The notes: a model not told the origin generated them from the sequence alone. Counted from the first letter of the stretch, positions 38,735-48,640 are shown. The stretch is 64,000 bases of DNA from Lysobacteraceae bacterium P (GCA_005503055.1 SCOX01000003.1:248001-312000), one strand, 5' to 3'. Made by a program: numbers and translations.

Positions 38735-39703
38735 TTGCGCCATCGAACGCTGCGTACATTCGCCATCGCGCTCCTCGCGCTGCTGCTCCTCGCCGCCGCG
38801 CTGCTGTGGCGCAATCCGTACGCGATCATCAGCGGCGACTTCACGCGGCAACGCATCGCCGCCGGCTTGTCCGCGAAGGACGTCGAGATCGACGGCCACC
38901 GCTGGGCCTACGCCTACAGCGACGACGCGCCGCCCGGTGCGCCCACCGTCGTCATGCTGCACGGCTTCACCGGCAGCAAGGAGAACTGGTACGCCGTCGC
39001 GCGCCAGCTGCGTGGCAAGTACCGCCTCGTGATCCCCGATCTTCCCGGCTGGGGCGAGAGCCAGCGCATCGAACGCGACGACTACGGTTTCCGCGCGCAA
39101 AGCGAACGCACCGCGCGTTTCATCGATGCGGTGTCGCCGGACGCAGGAGTCGTGCTGCTCGGCCATTCGATGGGCGGCGGCATCGCCGCACTCACCGCCG
39201 CCCGACATCCGCATCGGGTCGCGCGCCTGGGCCTGATCGACGCCGCCGGCGTACGTTTTCGCGACAACCGCTTCGGCATCGACGTGCTGGCGGGGAAGAA
39301 TCCGTTCGGCGTCAGCGACGAGGCGACGTTGGCGCGTTACCTCGACACGGTGTTCTTCGACGATGAGGCCAAGCCCGTCATTCCCTGGCCGGTCGATCGC
39401 ATCTACATCGGGCGCCGCAGGCAGGACGCCGCATTCGAGCAACGCGTGCTCGACCGCATCGGTCGCGGTGGCGAGCGCTTCCTGCCCGGCGAGGAGGCGG
39501 TGCGCATCGAGCAGCCGACGCTGCTGCTATGGTGCCGCCAGGACGCGGTGATCGACGCCAGCGCGCTCGATCTGTACGCACTGCGCATCCCACACGCGCA
39601 ACGCGTGCTGCTCGACGGCTGCGGCCACATGTCGATTCTGGAAAAGCCCGACGCGGTCGCCCGCGCCGTGACCACGCTGATCGAACGAGGAACCTCACGA
39701 TGA
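38735..39703 (+). CDS. Membrane-anchored alpha/beta hydrolase
   Basis: 322 residues. An N-terminal membrane helix (about 8-25), then the hydrolase domain: oxyanion HGFTGSKENW, nucleophile Ser145 in GHSMGGGIA, Asp270 in WCRQDAVID and His298 in DGCGHMS. It looks like lipase/esterase or haloalkane-type enzymes, with the active site likely outside the inner membrane; the substrate is unknown. The start is TTG 38735, with GGGAGG 10 bases upstream; no in-frame ATG gives the helix. The stop overlaps the next ATG by 4 bases, so a hydrolase-lipoprotein pair is co-translated. Confidence 0.88.
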   Translation: MRHRTLRTFAIALLALLLLAAALLWRNPYAIISGDFTRQRIAAGLSAKDVEIDGHRWAYAYSDDAPPGAPTVVMLHGFTGSKENWYAVARQLRGKYRLVIPDLPGWGESQRIERDDYGFRAQSERTARFIDAVSPDAGVVLLGHSMGGGIAALTAARHPHRVARLGLIDAAGVRFRDNRFGIDVLAGKNPFGVSDEATLARYLDTVFFDDEAKPVIPWPVDRIYIGRRRQDAAFEQRVLDRIGRGGERFLPGEEAVRIEQPTLLLWCRQDAVIDASALDLYALRIPHAQRVLLDGCGHMSILEKPDAVARAVTTLIERGTSR

Positions 39704-40422
39704 AGCACACCGCACTGCAGATATCGGTCATCGTGCTGGCCGGCGCGCTCGCCGCGTGCCAGCCGGCGCCCGATCCCAAGGCCGAAGCGGCCGCGCAGGC
39801 CGCCGCGCAGGAGCAGGCCGCGCAGGAGATGGCGAAGGCGTTCGACGCCGAATACGGCAAGCAGAACTGGGAACTGGCGCGCGCGCACGGCGACGTGCTG
39901 ATGTCGAAGTTTCCGACCAGTGCCGCGGCCGCAGCCATCGAAGCGCGCTACCAGGAAGTGAAGGACAAGGCCGCGCATTCGCGCGAACAACGTCGCACCG
40001 CCGCACTGTGGACGTACCAGTCGCAGCCGGTGAAGGGTGGCGAACAGGTCTCCGCATCGATCTACGCGAGGGATTCGGTGGACACCGACGGCAGCGGCCC
40101 GCGTCCGGTGCAGCTGATCTTCCGCGACCGCCCCGAGTGGGGGCGCAGCAGCTACCTCGTGCTGGAGAAGGGCGACTTCGACTGCTACGGCGGCTGCAAG
40201 GTGAAGCTGAAGGTCGACGACGCCGCGCCCAAGCCGGTGGACGCCAGCCGCCCGAAGACCGACGAGGCCATCGCGATGTTCATCGAGGACGAGAAGATGC
40301 TGTGGAAGACGGTGAAGGGCGCGAAGGTCATCGCCATCGAATTCCCGGTGAAGGCGGGCGGCACGCGCACCGCGGTGTTCGAAGTCGCCGGACTGGAGCC
40401 GTCGCGCATGCCGAAGTGGTAG
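39700..40422 (+). CDS. Uncharacterised lipoprotein paired with the hydrolase
   Basis: 240 residues. Lipobox LAAC (Cys20), with Gln at +2. An Ala/Gln/Glu-rich coiled segment (about 27-50) is followed by a beta-rich domain: LWTYQSQPVKGGEQVSASIY, a two-Cys turn (FDCYGGCKVKLKV) and MFIEDEKMLWKTVKGAKVIA. I do not recognise a named family; similar lipoproteins with the CYGGC turn occur in xanthomonads (recollection, not searched). It is translationally coupled (ATGA) to the hydrolase, so a shared process in the envelope is likely. Confidence 0.75.
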   Translation: MKHTALQISVIVLAGALAACQPAPDPKAEAAAQAAAQEQAAQEMAKAFDAEYGKQNWELARAHGDVLMSKFPTSAAAAAIEARYQEVKDKAAHSREQRRTAALWTYQSQPVKGGEQVSASIYARDSVDTDGSGPRPVQLIFRDRPEWGRSSYLVLEKGDFDCYGGCKVKLKVDDAAPKPVDASRPKTDEAIAMFIEDEKMLWKTVKGAKVIAIEFPVKAGGTRTAVFEVAGLEPSRMPKW

Positions 40423-40664
40423 GGATGGCCGGGCAGGGCGATCCGTAGCCGGTTGCGGTGCGCGAGGGACGGCGGCGATGTCACCGAGCGAGGCTCTCCA
40501 AACCATGACGCCGTCTTACGCATCGGCTTCGTAAGCTCCGGATCGATGCCGGACGAAACCCCGTGCATCGGGCGGCGCAGGCATCGGACGCACGCGCCGG
40601 GTCACCAGCGACGCGGCCGCGAGCGAACGCAGCCGCGGACGCCGCCATCGAGGCGGAGGACATC
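40423..40664. other. Intergenic gap without a gene
   Basis: 242 bases between the lipoprotein and the YbaK gene. A small hairpin CTTACG...CGTAAG (40515-40535) is the only structure seen. The right end carries the GGAGG for the YbaK start. Confidence 0.5.
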
Positions 40665-41132
40665 ATGCTCTCCCCACGTCTGCACAACCTGCTCGATGCC
40701 GGGCAGACGCCGTACACGACGCTGACGCATCCGCGCACGATCACCGCGCACGAGACCGCATCGGCCGCGCGCGTGGAGCCGAACCATTTCGCCAAGACGG
40801 TGATGATCAAGGCCGACGGACGCCTGGCCATGGTGGTGATGCCCGCGGCGTATCGCGCCGATCTCTACCGCCTGTCGCTCGCACTGGGCGGCATTCCGGT
40901 GGAATTGGCCGAAGAGAGCGAATTCCGCGAAGCGTTCTCCGATTGCGAGCCCGGTGCCATGCCGCCGTTCGGGCATCTGTACGGCATGCCGGTGTACGTC
41001 GATTCGCGCCTGGCGCACCAGGACGAGATCGCCTTCAACGCCGGCAACCACACCGAAGTGGTGCGCATGCCGTATCAGGAATTCGAACGCCTGGCCGCGC
41101 CGGAAATGCTCTGGCTCGCTCACATGATGTGA
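40665..41132 (+). CDS. YbaK-family aminoacyl-tRNA deacylase
   Basis: 155 residues. YbaK/ProX proteins hydrolyse mischarged tRNAs (Cys-, Ala- or Ser-type). The core pattern is here: HETASAARVEPNHFAKTVMI (with the conserved Lys) and GAMPPFGHLYGMPVYVDSRL (the GxxxPFG loop), then NAGNHTEVVRMPYQEFERL. Start ATG 40665 with GGAGG 5-9 bases upstream. It stands alone; the 3' side runs into a GGGANTC repeat block. Which tRNA it edits is not deducible. Confidence 0.88.
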   Translation: MLSPRLHNLLDAGQTPYTTLTHPRTITAHETASAARVEPNHFAKTVMIKADGRLAMVVMPAAYRADLYRLSLALGGIPVELAEESEFREAFSDCEPGAMPPFGHLYGMPVYVDSRLAHQDEIAFNAGNHTEVVRMPYQEFERLAAPEMLWLAHMM

Positions 41133-41142
41133 GTGGGGCGTC

Positions 41143-41340
41143 GGGATTGGAGATTCGGGATTCGCGGAAGCGCCGCTGTTGCGACGTGACGCCGCTGTGC
41201 GGCGTCGGGATTCGGGATTCGGGATTGGAGATTCGGGATTCGCGGAAGCGCCGCTGTCGCCAATCCCGAATCCCGATTCTCGAATCCCGGCCTTTCCCAA
41301 TCCCGAATCCCGATTCTCGAATCCCGGCTTTTCCGATTCC
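41143..41340. repeat. Inverted GGGANTC block with internal duplications
   Basis: It lies between the convergent YbaK and kinase genes. Left half: a unit starting GGGATTGGAGATTCGGGATT and including CGCGGAAGCGCCGCTGT occurs twice (from 41143 and from 41221). Right half: a 37-base unit including CCAATCCCGAATCCCGATTC occurs twice in tandem (from about 41260 and 41297). Left and right halves are complementary, so a very long stem can form. It may terminate both genes. Confidence 0.85.
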
Positions 41341-41345
41341 CGGCC

Positions 41346-42278
41346 TTACAGCGCGTATCCGAACTGCTGCTTGAACTGCTCGCTGAACTCGTCGAAGTCG
41401 AAGCGCTGGTTCTGCGTGCCCGGGTGTTCGACCTTCAGTGCGCCCATCAGGTTGCCCATGCGGCCGATGGTGAGCCAGTCGTGGCCCTTCTCGATGCCGT
41501 AGATCAGGCCGGCGCGGAATGCGTCGCCGCAACCGGTCGGATCGGTCACGCGGCGCTCGTGCGCGGGCGGGATGTCGTAGGTCTTTTCCGGCGTGTGGAT
41601 CTGCGAGCCGTGCGGGCCGCGCGTGGTGATGTAGGCCTTCACGCGCTTGACGATGTCGTTCTCGCTCCAGCCGGTGCGTTCCTGCAGCAGGTTGGACTCG
41701 TAGTCGTTGACGGTGACGTACTGCGCCAGCTCGATGAAGTTGCGCAGTTCCTCGCCGTTGAACAACGGCATGGCCTGGCCCGGATCGAAGATGAAGGGAA
41801 TGCCGGCGTCGGCGAATTCCTGCGCGTTCTGCAGCATGCCTTCGCGGCCATCGGGACTGACGATGCCGAACGTCACGCCCTTCACGTCGCGCACGTGGTT
41901 CTCGTACGAACGCATCATCGCGCCAGGATGGAACGCGGTGATCTGGTTGTTGTCGTGATCGGTGGTGATGAAGGCCTGCGGCGTGAACAGCTCCTCGATC
42001 TCCTTCACCTGCGACAGGTTGATGCCCTGCTGCTCGAAGTGCTCGCGATAAGGCCCGAAATCCTGGCCGACGGTGGCCATCGGGATCGGGTCGCCGCCGA
42101 GCAGCTTGAGGTTGTAGGCGATGTTGCCGGCGCAGCCGCCGAACTCGCGGCGCATCCGCGGCACCAGGAACGACACATTCAGGATGTGCACCTTGTCCGG
42201 AAGGATGTGGTTCTTGAACTGGTCCGGGAACACCATGATGGTGTCGTAGGCCAGCGAGCCGCAGATGAGTGCAGACAT
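41346..42278 (-). CDS. PfkB-family sugar/nucleoside kinase (adenosine-kinase-like)
   Basis: 310 residues. Ribokinase-type fold: N-terminal ICGSLAYDTIMVFPDQF, GG motif EFGGCAGNIAYNLKLLG and the anion-hole/catalytic motif DPTGCGDAFRAGL, with the base Asp about residue 253. Xanthomonad homologues are annotated as adenosine kinase or carbohydrate kinase; the substrate is not settled. ATG 42278 is the only reasonable start (MSALICGSL). It is divergent from mreB, with a 299-base intergenic region, and its 3' end lies 5 bases from the GGGANTC block. Confidence 0.9.
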   Translation of the reverse strand: MSALICGSLAYDTIMVFPDQFKNHILPDKVHILNVSFLVPRMRREFGGCAGNIAYNLKLLGGDPIPMATVGQDFGPYREHFEQQGINLSQVKEIEELFTPQAFITTDHDNNQITAFHPGAMMRSYENHVRDVKGVTFGIVSPDGREGMLQNAQEFADAGIPFIFDPGQAMPLFNGEELRNFIELAQYVTVNDYESNLLQERTGWSENDIVKRVKAYITTRGPHGSQIHTPEKTYDIPPAHERRVTDPTGCGDAFRAGLIYGIEKGHDWLTIGRMGNLMGALKVEHPGTQNQRFDFDEFSEQFKQQFGYAL

Positions 42279-42495
42279 CAGGAAATACCCAGGTCGAGAG
42301 GCCGGCCGCAGGTCGGTGTGCGGCGGTTGCGTAGAGTCGCGGGACGGCGGCCCAGTGCCGCGCGGGCGCTAGGGTAGCCGCTGGGGGCGCCCACCACCAG
42401 CTGGGCGCGCCGGGCCCGGCGGCGGTCCGGGGCCGGCACTGACCCGAAACGTGACGGGGCAGGGCACGAAGTGCCCGTAAATGCAGGTTTTTTCC
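42279..42495. other. Intergenic gap between the kinase gene and the mreB promoter
   Basis: 217 of 299 non-coding bases; very GC-rich. A hairpin GGGCAC GAA GTGCCC lies at 42462-42476. No coding frame or repeat family is seen. Confidence 0.5.
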
Positions 42496-42524
42496 TTGCT
42501 CGACAAGGGGGCGGTTGTTAGGCT
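42496..42524 (+). promoter_or_regulatory. Candidate mreB promoter
   Basis: TTGCTC (42496-42501), 17-base spacer, TAGGCT (42519-42524). A leader of about 46-48 bases would precede ATG 42578. It is the only good sigma-70-like pair ahead of the mre-mrd cluster. Confidence 0.5.
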
Positions 42525-42577
42525 AGCGAACCCCTCACGCGCCTCTCACGCCCCCACCTTTCGACGGCCGATCCTAG

Positions 42578-43624
<1,047 letters not shown>

Positions 43625-43631
43625 GTGATGT

Positions 43632-43774
43632 GGGGATTCGCGACCGGGGGCCCGGGGTTCGTCCGCTCCCTGTCCTGAATCACGCCGGTCGAAGTTCCCC
43701 AGGGTGTCGCGCGCGCGATCGTTCAGGTCGCGGCGCGTTGCCCAATCCCTAATCCCGAATCGCGAATCCCGGCT
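43632..43774. repeat. Inverted GGGANTC element between mreB and mreC
   Basis: The left arm begins GGGGATTCGCGACCGGGGGC (from 43632). The right arm is CCCAATCCCTAATCCCGAAT, CGCGAATCCCGG (to 43774). The arms pair, leaving a loop of about 100 bases. The end of the right arm is 4 bases before the mreC ATG. It splits an otherwise continuous operon. Confidence 0.8.
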
Positions 43775-43777
43775 TTC

Positions 43778-44854
43778 ATGCCCACCTACGCCGGCCCTCC
43801 CGCTTCCGCACGTTCCGGTGACGTGGCCGGCACGCTGCGCCTGCTCGCCTATCTGGCGCTGGCGGTGGTGCTCATCGTCCTGGATCACCGCGGCGGCTGG
43901 CTGACGCAGGCACGCCGGCAGGTGTCCCTGCTGGTGCAGCCGCTGTGGATGGTCGCCGGTTGGCCGGGGCAGGTGGTCGGACGGATCAGCGAGGACGCCG
44001 GAACGCTCACCCAGCTCACCGCCGAGAACCGCCGGCTGCGCAACGAGCTGATGCTCAATCAGGCGCGCATGGCCCGTTTGCAGACGCTGGCCGCCGACAA
44101 CGCCCGCCTGCGCGGCCTGCTGGACGCGGCCGATCGGGGCCGTCTCGACGTGGTGCTGGCGCCGGTGCTCGACGTCGACCTCGATCCGACACGCCAGCGC
44201 CTGGTCCTGGACGCCGGCACGCGCGACCAGGTGAAGGTCGGCCAGAACGTGATCGATTCCGGCGGCCTGCTGGGGCAGATCATCGCCGTGACCCCCATGT
44301 ACGCCAACGTGCTGCTGCTCACCGATCCCTCGCACGCGGTGCCCGTGGCCGTGGCACGCAACGGCGTGCGGTTGGTGGTCTACGGCGAAGGACGCAGCGA
44401 CGTGCTGCGCCTGACCAGCGTGCCGCTTTCCAGCGACGTCAAGGTCGGCGACGTGCTGGTGACTTCGGGCCTGGGCGGTCGCTTCGCCCCCGGGTTCCCG
44501 GTCGGCACGATCGCGTCGCTCAAGCCCGACGACTCCCGTGCCTTCCTCGTCGGCGAAGTGAAGCCGGCGGCCCAGCTCGATCGCGGGCGCGAAGTGCTCG
44601 TGCTGCTGTCGATGCCCAACCCGCTGCCGGGCGCGACCGCGTTCACGCCGGGCGATCCCATGTCGGCTTCCGCGCCGCCGGCCGCGGGTGGCGCCGCAGC
44701 AACCCCGCCCGCAGCCGGTACGCCGAATGCGGTCCCGGCCGCAGGCGCGGCGCCGGCCCCCGCACCGGCTGCGTCTGCCCGTCCAGCGGCAGCGCGCACG
44801 CCTCCGGCGACACCGCAACCGCCACAAACACCGCCGCCGGAGGGCCGCCGATGA
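43778..44854 (+). CDS. mreC: Rod-shape protein MreC
   Basis: 358 residues. One membrane helix (about 22-38, LLAYLALAVVLIVL), a coiled coil (about 68-112, LTAENRRLRNELMLNQARM) and two beta-barrel lobes (GLLGQIIAVTPMYANVLLLT, then VGDVLVTSGLGGRFAPGFPV). It scaffolds PBP2 in the periplasm. The C-terminal 70 residues (about 288-358) are a Pro/Ala/Thr-rich tail absent from E. coli MreC. No Shine-Dalgarno is visible at ATG 43778; the repeat element ends just before it. The stop overlaps mreD by 4 bases. Confidence 0.94.
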   Translation: MPTYAGPPASARSGDVAGTLRLLAYLALAVVLIVLDHRGGWLTQARRQVSLLVQPLWMVAGWPGQVVGRISEDAGTLTQLTAENRRLRNELMLNQARMARLQTLAADNARLRGLLDAADRGRLDVVLAPVLDVDLDPTRQRLVLDAGTRDQVKVGQNVIDSGGLLGQIIAVTPMYANVLLLTDPSHAVPVAVARNGVRLVVYGEGRSDVLRLTSVPLSSDVKVGDVLVTSGLGGRFAPGFPVGTIASLKPDDSRAFLVGEVKPAAQLDRGREVLVLLSMPNPLPGATAFTPGDPMSASAPPAAGGAAATPPAAGTPNAVPAAGAAPAPAPAASARPAAARTPPATPQPPQTPPPEGRR

Positions 44855-45336
44855 GCCGCGCCCGTCCGCAATGGGGATTGCCGGTCAGTGTCGTGGTGGC
44901 GCTGCTGCTGGGCCTGCTGCCGCTGCCTCCGGTCCTGCAGCCGCTGCGTCCGTACTGGCTGGCGCTGGCGCTGGCGTACTGGGTAATCGAAGACCCCGAC
45001 CACGTCGGCCTCGGCGTCGCGTTCGTGATCGGCCTGATCGGCGATCTGGTCTACGGCGGACTGCTCGGCGAACACGCGCTGCGCCTGGTGGTGATGGCGT
45101 ACATCCTGCAGCGCTTCCGCGCGCGGCTGAGGTTCTTCCCGATGTCGCAGCAGGCGCTGGCGATCGGCGGCCTGCTGCTCAACGACCGCATCGTCACGGC
45201 CGCCATCCACCTCACCGTGGGCGCGCCAACGCTGCCGGCGTCCTTCTGGCTCGCGCCCCTGACGGGCATGCTGGCCTGGCCGCTGGTGTACGTCGGACTG
45301 GACTCGCTGCGCCATGGCCGATGGAGGGCGCGCTGA
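44851..45336 (+). CDS. mreD: Rod-shape protein MreD
   Basis: 161 residues, five to six hydrophobic helices, which is usual for MreD. Typical features are LGLLPLPPVLQPLRPYWLAL near the N-terminus and DLVYGGLLGEHALRLVVMAY, with basic residues in the loop FRARLRFFPMS. It binds MreC in the inner membrane. It is coupled to mreC (ATGA) and followed by mrdA one base after its stop. Confidence 0.92.
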   Translation: MSRARPQWGLPVSVVVALLLGLLPLPPVLQPLRPYWLALALAYWVIEDPDHVGLGVAFVIGLIGDLVYGGLLGEHALRLVVMAYILQRFRARLRFFPMSQQALAIGGLLLNDRIVTAAIHLTVGAPTLPASFWLAPLTGMLAWPLVYVGLDSLRHGRWRAR

Positions 45337-45337
45337 G

Positions 45338-47437
45338 ATGGGCCCGCGTCGCCGCGTCCTGAAGAACAGCGCAGCCGAAGCCAACCAGTTCCGACTGCGC
45401 TCCGCGATCGCCTTCCTGTGCGTGCTGACGGCGCTGGTCGGCCTGGGCTTCTGGTACTTCCGCCTGCAGGTGTGGCAGCACGCCGACTACGCGACGCGCT
45501 CGGAGGCCAACCGCGTCAAGCTGCGCCCGGTGGTGCCCGGTCGCGGGTTGATCCTGGACCGCAAGGGGCGCGTGCTCGCCGACAACGTCCCGGCATATCG
45601 CATCGAAGTGACGCCGTTCGAGGCCGGCAAGACCGACACCTGGCTGCCGTCGCTGGCGAAAGTCGTCGCGCTCACGCCCGAGGACATCGCCCGCTTCGAG
45701 GACGAGCGCCGCGCCACGCGCGGCTTCAAGCCGATCACGCTGAAGCTGCGCGTCACCGAAGACGAGGCCGCGCGCTTCGCGGTCGATCGCTGGCGCTATC
45801 CGGGCGTGGACCTGGTGCCGTACCTCAACCGTCGTTACCCCTACGGCGAGCTGCTTTCGCACGTGATCGGCTACGTCGGCCGCATCGACACCGACGATCT
45901 GAAGGAACTGGGCGACGGCGGCGCCGCGCTCACCCACATCGGCAAGACCGGCCTGGAGCGCTATTACGAGGAAGCGCTGCGCGGCAAGGTCGGGCATGAG
46001 CAGATCGAGACCAACGTCGACGGCCGGCCGATGCGCCAGGTCGGCCACGTGCCGGCGACGCCCGGCGCCGACCTCAAGCTGAGCATCGACCTCGACCTGC
46101 AGGAGGCGATGGTCACCGCCTTCGGCGACATGGACGGCTCGGCGGTGGCGCTGGACCCGCGCACGGGCGAGGTCCTCGGCATGGTCAGCCTGCCGGGCTA
46201 CGACACCAACCTGTTCGTCAACGGCATTTCCAACGTCGACTATCGCGCGCTGATGGACAACCCGTCGCGCCCGCTGTTCAACCGCAACGTGCTCGGCGGC
46301 GGCCCGCCGGGTTCGACGGTGAAGCCGCTGATCGCCCTGGCCGGCCTGGACAGCGGCCTGCGCACGCCCGAGTCCAAGGTCTTTTCGACCGGCACCTTCT
46401 ACATCCCCGGCCAGAAGCGCGGCTGGCGCGATGCCCACGGCGGCGCGGGCTGGACCGACCTGCGCAAGTCCATCGCCGCGTCGGTGAACTACTACTACTA
46501 CAAGCTCGCCTACGACATGGGCATCGAGCGCTTCGACCAGTACATGCGCAAGTACGGGTTCGGCCAGCCCACCGGCATCGATCTGTCGGGCGAGAACAAG
46601 GGCGTGGTGCCGTCGCCGGACTGGAAGCGCACGCGCACCAAGGAGCCCTGGTACGCGGGCGAAACCGTCAACGCCGGCATCGGCCAGGGTTACTGGATCG
46701 CCACCGTGCTGCAGCTGGCGCGCGGTACGGCGGCGATCGCCAATGGCGGCAACCTGGTGCGTCCGCATCTGGTCGCCGAACGCCGCGACGGTTACGACAC
46801 GCCGTGGGTGCCGCAGCCGCAGCCCGCGCCGCCGCGCATCACCGACAACCCCGGCAATCTGCGCGCCGTGCAGGAAGGCATGATGGCGACGATGGGGCCC
46901 GGCGGCACCGGGCGCGCTATGGCCGTCGGCGCGCCGTACCTGATGGCCGGCAAGACCGGCACCGCGCAGAAGATCAGCCGCAAGGGCAGCCAGAGCTTCG
47001 ATCCGCACTCGCTGCCGTACCACCTGCGCCACCAGGCGCTGTTCGTGGGTTATGCACCGGCCGACAACCCGACGATCGCCGTGGCCATCTCGGTCGAACA
47101 CGGCGGTTTCGGCGGCAGCACCGCGGCGCCGATCGCGCGCAAGATCTTCGACGCCTGGCTGCTCGGCAAGATGCCCGAGCCGGTTCCCACCGATCCCAAG
47201 TACATGCGTCCGCAGCAGCCGCACGCGGCGCCGATCGGCCCGGCGATTCCCGCCGCGCCCGGCCCGGTGCCGACGCGGCTGCCGGTCGCGGGCGTGATCG
47301 CGCCGGGCGTTGCCGCGGCGAACGCCACCCCGCCGGCCATGCCATCCGCCGGTGCAAACACCAGCCCCTCGTCGAACGCCAGAAGGGCGCCCGCACCGCA
47401 GCCTCAGGCCACGCCACCGCAGGAGCCCACCCGGTGA
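45338..47437 (+). CDS. mrdA: Penicillin-binding protein 2 (elongation transpeptidase)
   Basis: 699 residues, longer than E. coli PBP2 (about 633). N-terminal membrane helix (about 28-48), pedestal domain and transpeptidase domain with Ser326 in PPGSTVKPL (SxxK), SVN in ASVNYYYYKL and KTG at 539 (GKTGTAQ). It cross-links peptidoglycan during elongation together with RodA. The last 88 residues (about 612-699) are a Pro/Ala-rich tail that should lie in the periplasm, matching the style of the MreC tail. ATG 45338 directly follows the mreD stop; its 3' end overlaps rodA by 4 bases. Confidence 0.96.
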   Translation: MGPRRRVLKNSAAEANQFRLRSAIAFLCVLTALVGLGFWYFRLQVWQHADYATRSEANRVKLRPVVPGRGLILDRKGRVLADNVPAYRIEVTPFEAGKTDTWLPSLAKVVALTPEDIARFEDERRATRGFKPITLKLRVTEDEAARFAVDRWRYPGVDLVPYLNRRYPYGELLSHVIGYVGRIDTDDLKELGDGGAALTHIGKTGLERYYEEALRGKVGHEQIETNVDGRPMRQVGHVPATPGADLKLSIDLDLQEAMVTAFGDMDGSAVALDPRTGEVLGMVSLPGYDTNLFVNGISNVDYRALMDNPSRPLFNRNVLGGGPPGSTVKPLIALAGLDSGLRTPESKVFSTGTFYIPGQKRGWRDAHGGAGWTDLRKSIAASVNYYYYKLAYDMGIERFDQYMRKYGFGQPTGIDLSGENKGVVPSPDWKRTRTKEPWYAGETVNAGIGQGYWIATVLQLARGTAAIANGGNLVRPHLVAERRDGYDTPWVPQPQPAPPRITDNPGNLRAVQEGMMATMGPGGTGRAMAVGAPYLMAGKTGTAQKISRKGSQSFDPHSLPYHLRHQALFVGYAPADNPTIAVAISVEHGGFGGSTAAPIARKIFDAWLLGKMPEPVPTDPKYMRPQQPHAAPIGPAIPAAPGPVPTRLPVAGVIAPGVAAANATPPAMPSAGANTSPSSNARRAPAPQPQATPPQEPTR

Positions 47438-48546
47438 GGTTGATCCTGCGCTGGCTGTTCGACCTGCTCGTGCGCTTCTCGCGCACGCTCGACCTGCCGC
47501 TGCTCGGCGCGCTGCTCGCGCTGATGGTGATCGGCCTGGCGGTGCTGTACAGCGCCGCCGATCACGCGATGGGGCTGGTCGTGCGCCAGGGCGCGTTCTT
47601 CGCCGCCGGCCTGGGCGTGATGTGGGCGCTGTCGCGCGTGCCGCCCAACCAGCTTCGCAATTGGACGCCGCTGGTGTTCGGCGCCTCGCTGGTGCCGCTG
47701 CTGCTGGTGTTGCTCATCGGCACCGGCAAGCACGGACGCCACTGGATCAACCTGGGCGTGGTCTACGTCCAGCCGGCGGAGCTGCTCAAGCTCAGCCTGC
47801 CGATGATGGTCGCCTGGTACCTCGACCGGCAGGCGTTGCCGCCGCGTTTCCGCACCGTGCTGGTCGCCGCCGTGCTGATCGCGGTGCCGACGGGCCTGAT
47901 CCTGCTGCAGCCGGACTTCGGCACCGCGATGCTGGTGGCCATGAGCGGCGCCTTCGCGCTGTATCTGGCGGGCCTGCCGTGGTGGTGGTTCGGCATGGCC
48001 TTTGGAGCGGTCGCGGCGGTGGCGCCGGTGGCATGGTTCTGGTTGCTGCGGCCGTATCAGAAGGACCGCATCCTGACCTTCCTCAATCCCGAGTCCGACC
48101 CGCTGGGCACCGGCTGGAACATCATCCAGTCGAAGATCGCTATCGGCGCGGGCGGCCTCACCGGCAAGGGCTGGGGACAGGGCTCGCAATCGCATCTCAA
48201 CTACCTGCCCGAACACACCACCGATTTCATCTTCGCCGTGCTGAGCGAGGAGTTCGGCTGGATCGGCGTGGGAACCGTATTGGCGCTGTACCTGTTCGTG
48301 ATCGGCCGCTGCCTGTGGATCGCGGCCGAAGCGCGCGACGGTTTTTCGCGCCTGATCGCCGGGGCGCTGGGCCTGGCGTTCTGCGTGTACGTGATCGTCA
48401 ACGGCGGCATGATCTCCGGCCTGCTGCCGGTGGTCGGCGTGCCCATGCCGCTGCTGAGCTATGGCGGCACCTCGGCGGTCTCGCTGCTGGCCGGGCTGGG
48501 CGTGGTGATGGCGGTTCGCGCGCACCGGCCGATCTACGCGCGCTGA
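47434..48546 (+). CDS. rodA: Peptidoglycan glycosyltransferase RodA (SEDS family)
   Basis: 370 residues with about ten membrane helices. SEDS polymerase that works with PBP2. Motifs: GKHGRHWINLGVVYVQPAEL, the conserved Asp loop LQPDFGTAM, NPESDPLGTGWNIIQSKIAI, LPEHTTDFIFAVLSEEFGW and LLPVVGVPMPLLSYGGTSAV. The start is GTG 47434 with AGGAG 9 bases upstream; GTG overlaps the mrdA TGA (GTGA). It is followed by mltB after 107 bases. Confidence 0.95.
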   Translation: MRLILRWLFDLLVRFSRTLDLPLLGALLALMVIGLAVLYSAADHAMGLVVRQGAFFAAGLGVMWALSRVPPNQLRNWTPLVFGASLVPLLLVLLIGTGKHGRHWINLGVVYVQPAELLKLSLPMMVAWYLDRQALPPRFRTVLVAAVLIAVPTGLILLQPDFGTAMLVAMSGAFALYLAGLPWWWFGMAFGAVAAVAPVAWFWLLRPYQKDRILTFLNPESDPLGTGWNIIQSKIAIGAGGLTGKGWGQGSQSHLNYLPEHTTDFIFAVLSEEFGWIGVGTVLALYLFVIGRCLWIAAEARDGFSRLIAGALGLAFCVYVIVNGGMISGLLPVVGVPMPLLSYGGTSAVSLLAGLGVVMAVRAHRPIYAR

Positions 48547-48640
48547 GGCGCCTGTTCATCGTGTCGCATGCCTTCGCGCCAACCTGACTCGTGGCCCCCG
48601 CGCGCATGAACACGCGGTCCTGGCTCTCCGGAGCGCGTGC

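Noticed and set aside
45212-47224. A 670-codon minus-strand frame opposite mrdA
   Set aside because: Antisense to PBP2, which has intact SxxK and KTG motifs.
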